From: Myxococcus virescens
GTDB lineage: Bacteria > Myxococcota > Myxococcia > Myxococcales > Myxococcaceae
Reading direction: 5' to 3'
Assembly: GCF_900101905.1 (NCBI RefSeq)
Contig: NZ_FNAJ01000001.1
Coordinates: forward strand, 992,001 to 1,056,000
DNA: 64,000 nt
The translations under genes were made by a program, and so were the position numbers. The notes beneath the pieces were generated by a model, which did not search any database, had not been told where the DNA came from, and saw only the letters and a program-made list of their open reading frames with translations. How positions within the stretch are numbered: position 1 is the first letter of the stretch; every line of letters starts with the position of its first letter. Below, piece after piece: positions 62,534 through 64,000 of the stretch.

Positions 62534-62824
62534 TCAGACCGTCTTGCTGCGCGCCGGGGAGGTGACACCCGGCTGCGCATCCTCCCCCGCGATGACGACC
62601 TGGTGGCGCTGCACCTCGCGCACCATGAAGAAGGCGGCGGCGGACAACACGCCCAGGTCATCCAGCCAGCCGAGCACCGGGATGACGTCCGGCAGCGCGT
62701 CCACGGGCGACAGGAAGTAGACCACCGCCATCACGCCGGCGAGCTTCCGCCAGAGCGCTACGTGCGGGTCGCGCACGTACCGGAAGAAACGGCTCCCCAT
62801 TCCACGAAGGCCTGCGATGTTCAT
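62534..62824 (-). CDS. YkvA family (DUF1232) small membrane protein
   Basis: 96 residues from the ATG at 62824; an earlier in-frame start at 62872 is possible. The signature VYFLSPVDALPDVIPVLGWLDDLGVL is conserved in DUF1232, where the hydrophobic part enters or crosses the membrane. Function unknown. Confidence 0.85.
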   Translation of the reverse strand: MNIAGLRGMGSRFFRYVRDPHVALWRKLAGVMAVVYFLSPVDALPDVIPVLGWLDDLGVLSAAAFFMVREVQRHQVVIAGEDAQPGVTSPARSKTV

Positions 62825-62913
62825 GCCTACCTCTACGCACGAGGGACCCGGGTGATTGCGGCCTCGGCCCACCCCCAGCGTACGCCGTCCGGCCGCCCGG
62901 GGGACAGCCAGGC

Positions 62914-63972
62914 TCAGTCCGGAGTGTCCTCCAGCACCATCGCGCGGCCCACCACCTCCAGCCTCGCCCGGTCACCCGCGCGCAGCGGCAGGTCCGGCGC
63001 GCCGCGCACGGTGAGCTCCAGGCCGTTGCACGCCACGGTGAACTCGGCGGAGGGGCCCTGGAACTCGCGCGCCAGCACCTCCGCTCGCAGCCCGCCGCCC
63101 AGTGCGACGCCGTCCGTGTCCGGCACCAGTCGCATCGCCTCTGGCCGCAGCGACAGCAGCACGTTGCCCTTCGCTGGCGCGCCCGTCACCGGAAGGATGC
63201 CGAGCAGCGTCCGGGCGCCATTGCCGAAGCCCACGCCCGGCAGCAGGTTGGTGCCGCCCAGGAAGTACGCCACGAAGGCCGTGCGCGGCGTGGCGTAGAC
63301 GGCCTCCGGCGTGCCCACCTGCTCCACCTGGCCCGCCCGCATCACCGCCAGCCGGTCCGCGAAGGCCATGGCCTCCTGCTGGTCATGCGTGACGAGCATC
63401 ACCGTGGCCCCCAGCGACTTCAGCACCCGCCGCACCTCCATTCGCGTGGAGGCCCGCAGCGCGCTGTCCAGGCTGGAGAAGGGCTCATCCAACAGCAGCA
63501 CCCGCGGCCCGGGAGCCAGCGCGCGGGCCAGCGCCACGCGCTGCTGCTGCCCACCCGAGAGCGCGTGCGGCATGCGCGACTCGAAGCCCTCCAGGCCGAA
63601 GAGCTTCAGCATGTTGCTCGCGCGGGCGCGGGCTTCCTGGCGCGGCATCGCGGTGAGGCCGAAGGCCACGTTCTCCACAACGGACAGGTGCGGAAAGAGC
63701 GCGTAGTCCTGGAACACCATGCCCACGCTGCGCTGCTCGGGGGGCACGAAGGCGCCTGGGCTGGCCAGGGTGCGGCCTTCCAACGTGACGGTGCCGCTGT
63801 TGGGGCGCTCGAAGCCCGCCACCAGCCGCAGCGTCGTCGTCTTGCCGCACCCCGACGGGCCCAGCAGCGCCAACACTTCACCGGGCTCCACCGCCAGGGA
63901 CAGGCGGTCCACCGCGGCGGTACCGCTGGAGGAATAACGAAGGGTGACGTCGTCGAGCGAAAGCAGGGGCAT
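62914..63972 (-). CDS. ABC transporter ATP-binding protein (PotA/FbpC-like)
   Basis: 352 residues. Walker A GPSGCGKT at 38-45, signature LSGGQQQR at 138-145, Walker B LLLDEP at about 159-164, and the switch histidine in VTHDQQEA. A TOBE-type domain fills about 245-350 (LSLRPEAMRLVPDTDG). This layout is that of importer ATPases for polyamines, iron(III), sulfate or similar, of the CysA/PotA/FbpC group. No permease or binding-protein gene is visible to its right; they may lie past the window edge, upstream on the minus strand. Confidence 0.9.
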   Translation of the reverse strand: MPLLSLDDVTLRYSSSGTAAVDRLSLAVEPGEVLALLGPSGCGKTTTLRLVAGFERPNSGTVTLEGRTLASPGAFVPPEQRSVGMVFQDYALFPHLSVVENVAFGLTAMPRQEARARASNMLKLFGLEGFESRMPHALSGGQQQRVALARALAPGPRVLLLDEPFSSLDSALRASTRMEVRRVLKSLGATVMLVTHDQQEAMAFADRLAVMRAGQVEQVGTPEAVYATPRTAFVAYFLGGTNLLPGVGFGNGARTLLGILPVTGAPAKGNVLLSLRPEAMRLVPDTDGVALGGGLRAEVLAREFQGPSAEFTVACNGLELTVRGAPDLPLRAGDRARLEVVGRAMVLEDTPD

Positions 63973-64000
63973 GGCGGGCGGCGCACCCTACCGCGTTCCC

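Overview
The window is very G+C rich with dense gene packing, strong G/C preference at third codon positions, many lipoproteins, large sensor kinases, a sigma-32-like factor and a possible sigma-54 promoter. This fits a myxobacterium, most likely Myxococcaceae (Myxococcus/Corallococcus type). That placement is inferred from protein content only; no marker such as 16S rRNA is present. Layout from left to right: (1) 1-6219, minus strand: a Ton system (exbB-exbD-tonB), a TonB-dependent receptor that carries its own TonB-like C-terminal domain near its N-terminus, a lipoprotein, and the start of a caspase-like protein cut by the window edge. (2) 6332-16346: an SDR enzyme, then a minus-strand block with a cytoplasmic EAD1-like/trypsin-like protease, a large membrane protein with a long cytoplasmic helical part, and an alpha-2-macroglobulin-like protein divided into two translationally coupled, separately anchored polypeptides. 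(3) 16427-27521: mostly small or unrecognised genes, a nucleotidyltransferase-fold protein, an AEC transporter, a secreted M57-type metalloprotease with two PPC domains and a candidate sigma-54 promoter, a TPR lipoprotein and a roadblock-domain protein behind a perfect dyad. (4) 27673-31865, minus strand: a three-gene cytoplasmic phosphorelay (PAS-GAF-PAS-GAF kinase, Rcp1-like regulator, REC-kinase hybrid). (5) 32535-43219: an acyl-CoA dehydrogenase, a cysteine-cluster protein, lipoproteins, a DUF1615 protein and an M16 peptidase pair with one active and one motif-less subunit. (6) 43421-48019: a two-gene cassette with locally lower G+C, a PLD-nuclease/zinc-ribbon protein and a 1280-residue HIT-PLD-SF2 helicase-S24 peptidase fusion, next to tRNA-Phe. 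(7) 48363-53208: a sigma factor, a divergent NhaR regulator, an amidohydrolase and small lipoproteins, one with a complete JAMM metalloprotease motif. (8) 53423-61604: TreT-like glycosyltransferase, NfeD and slipin, a MerR regulator coupled to a VIT/VWA protein, a DUF2721 fragment and a membrane protein. (9) 61611-63972: an SDR enzyme, a YkvA-family protein and an ABC ATPase. The strongest candidates for an undescribed system are the HIT-PLD-helicase-S24 cassette, which has an Ala-Gly bond at LexA-like spacing from its catalytic serine and so could be a damage-triggered, self-cleaving nuclease/helicase, and the EAD1-protease plus membrane protein pair. Both functional readings are inference from domain content.
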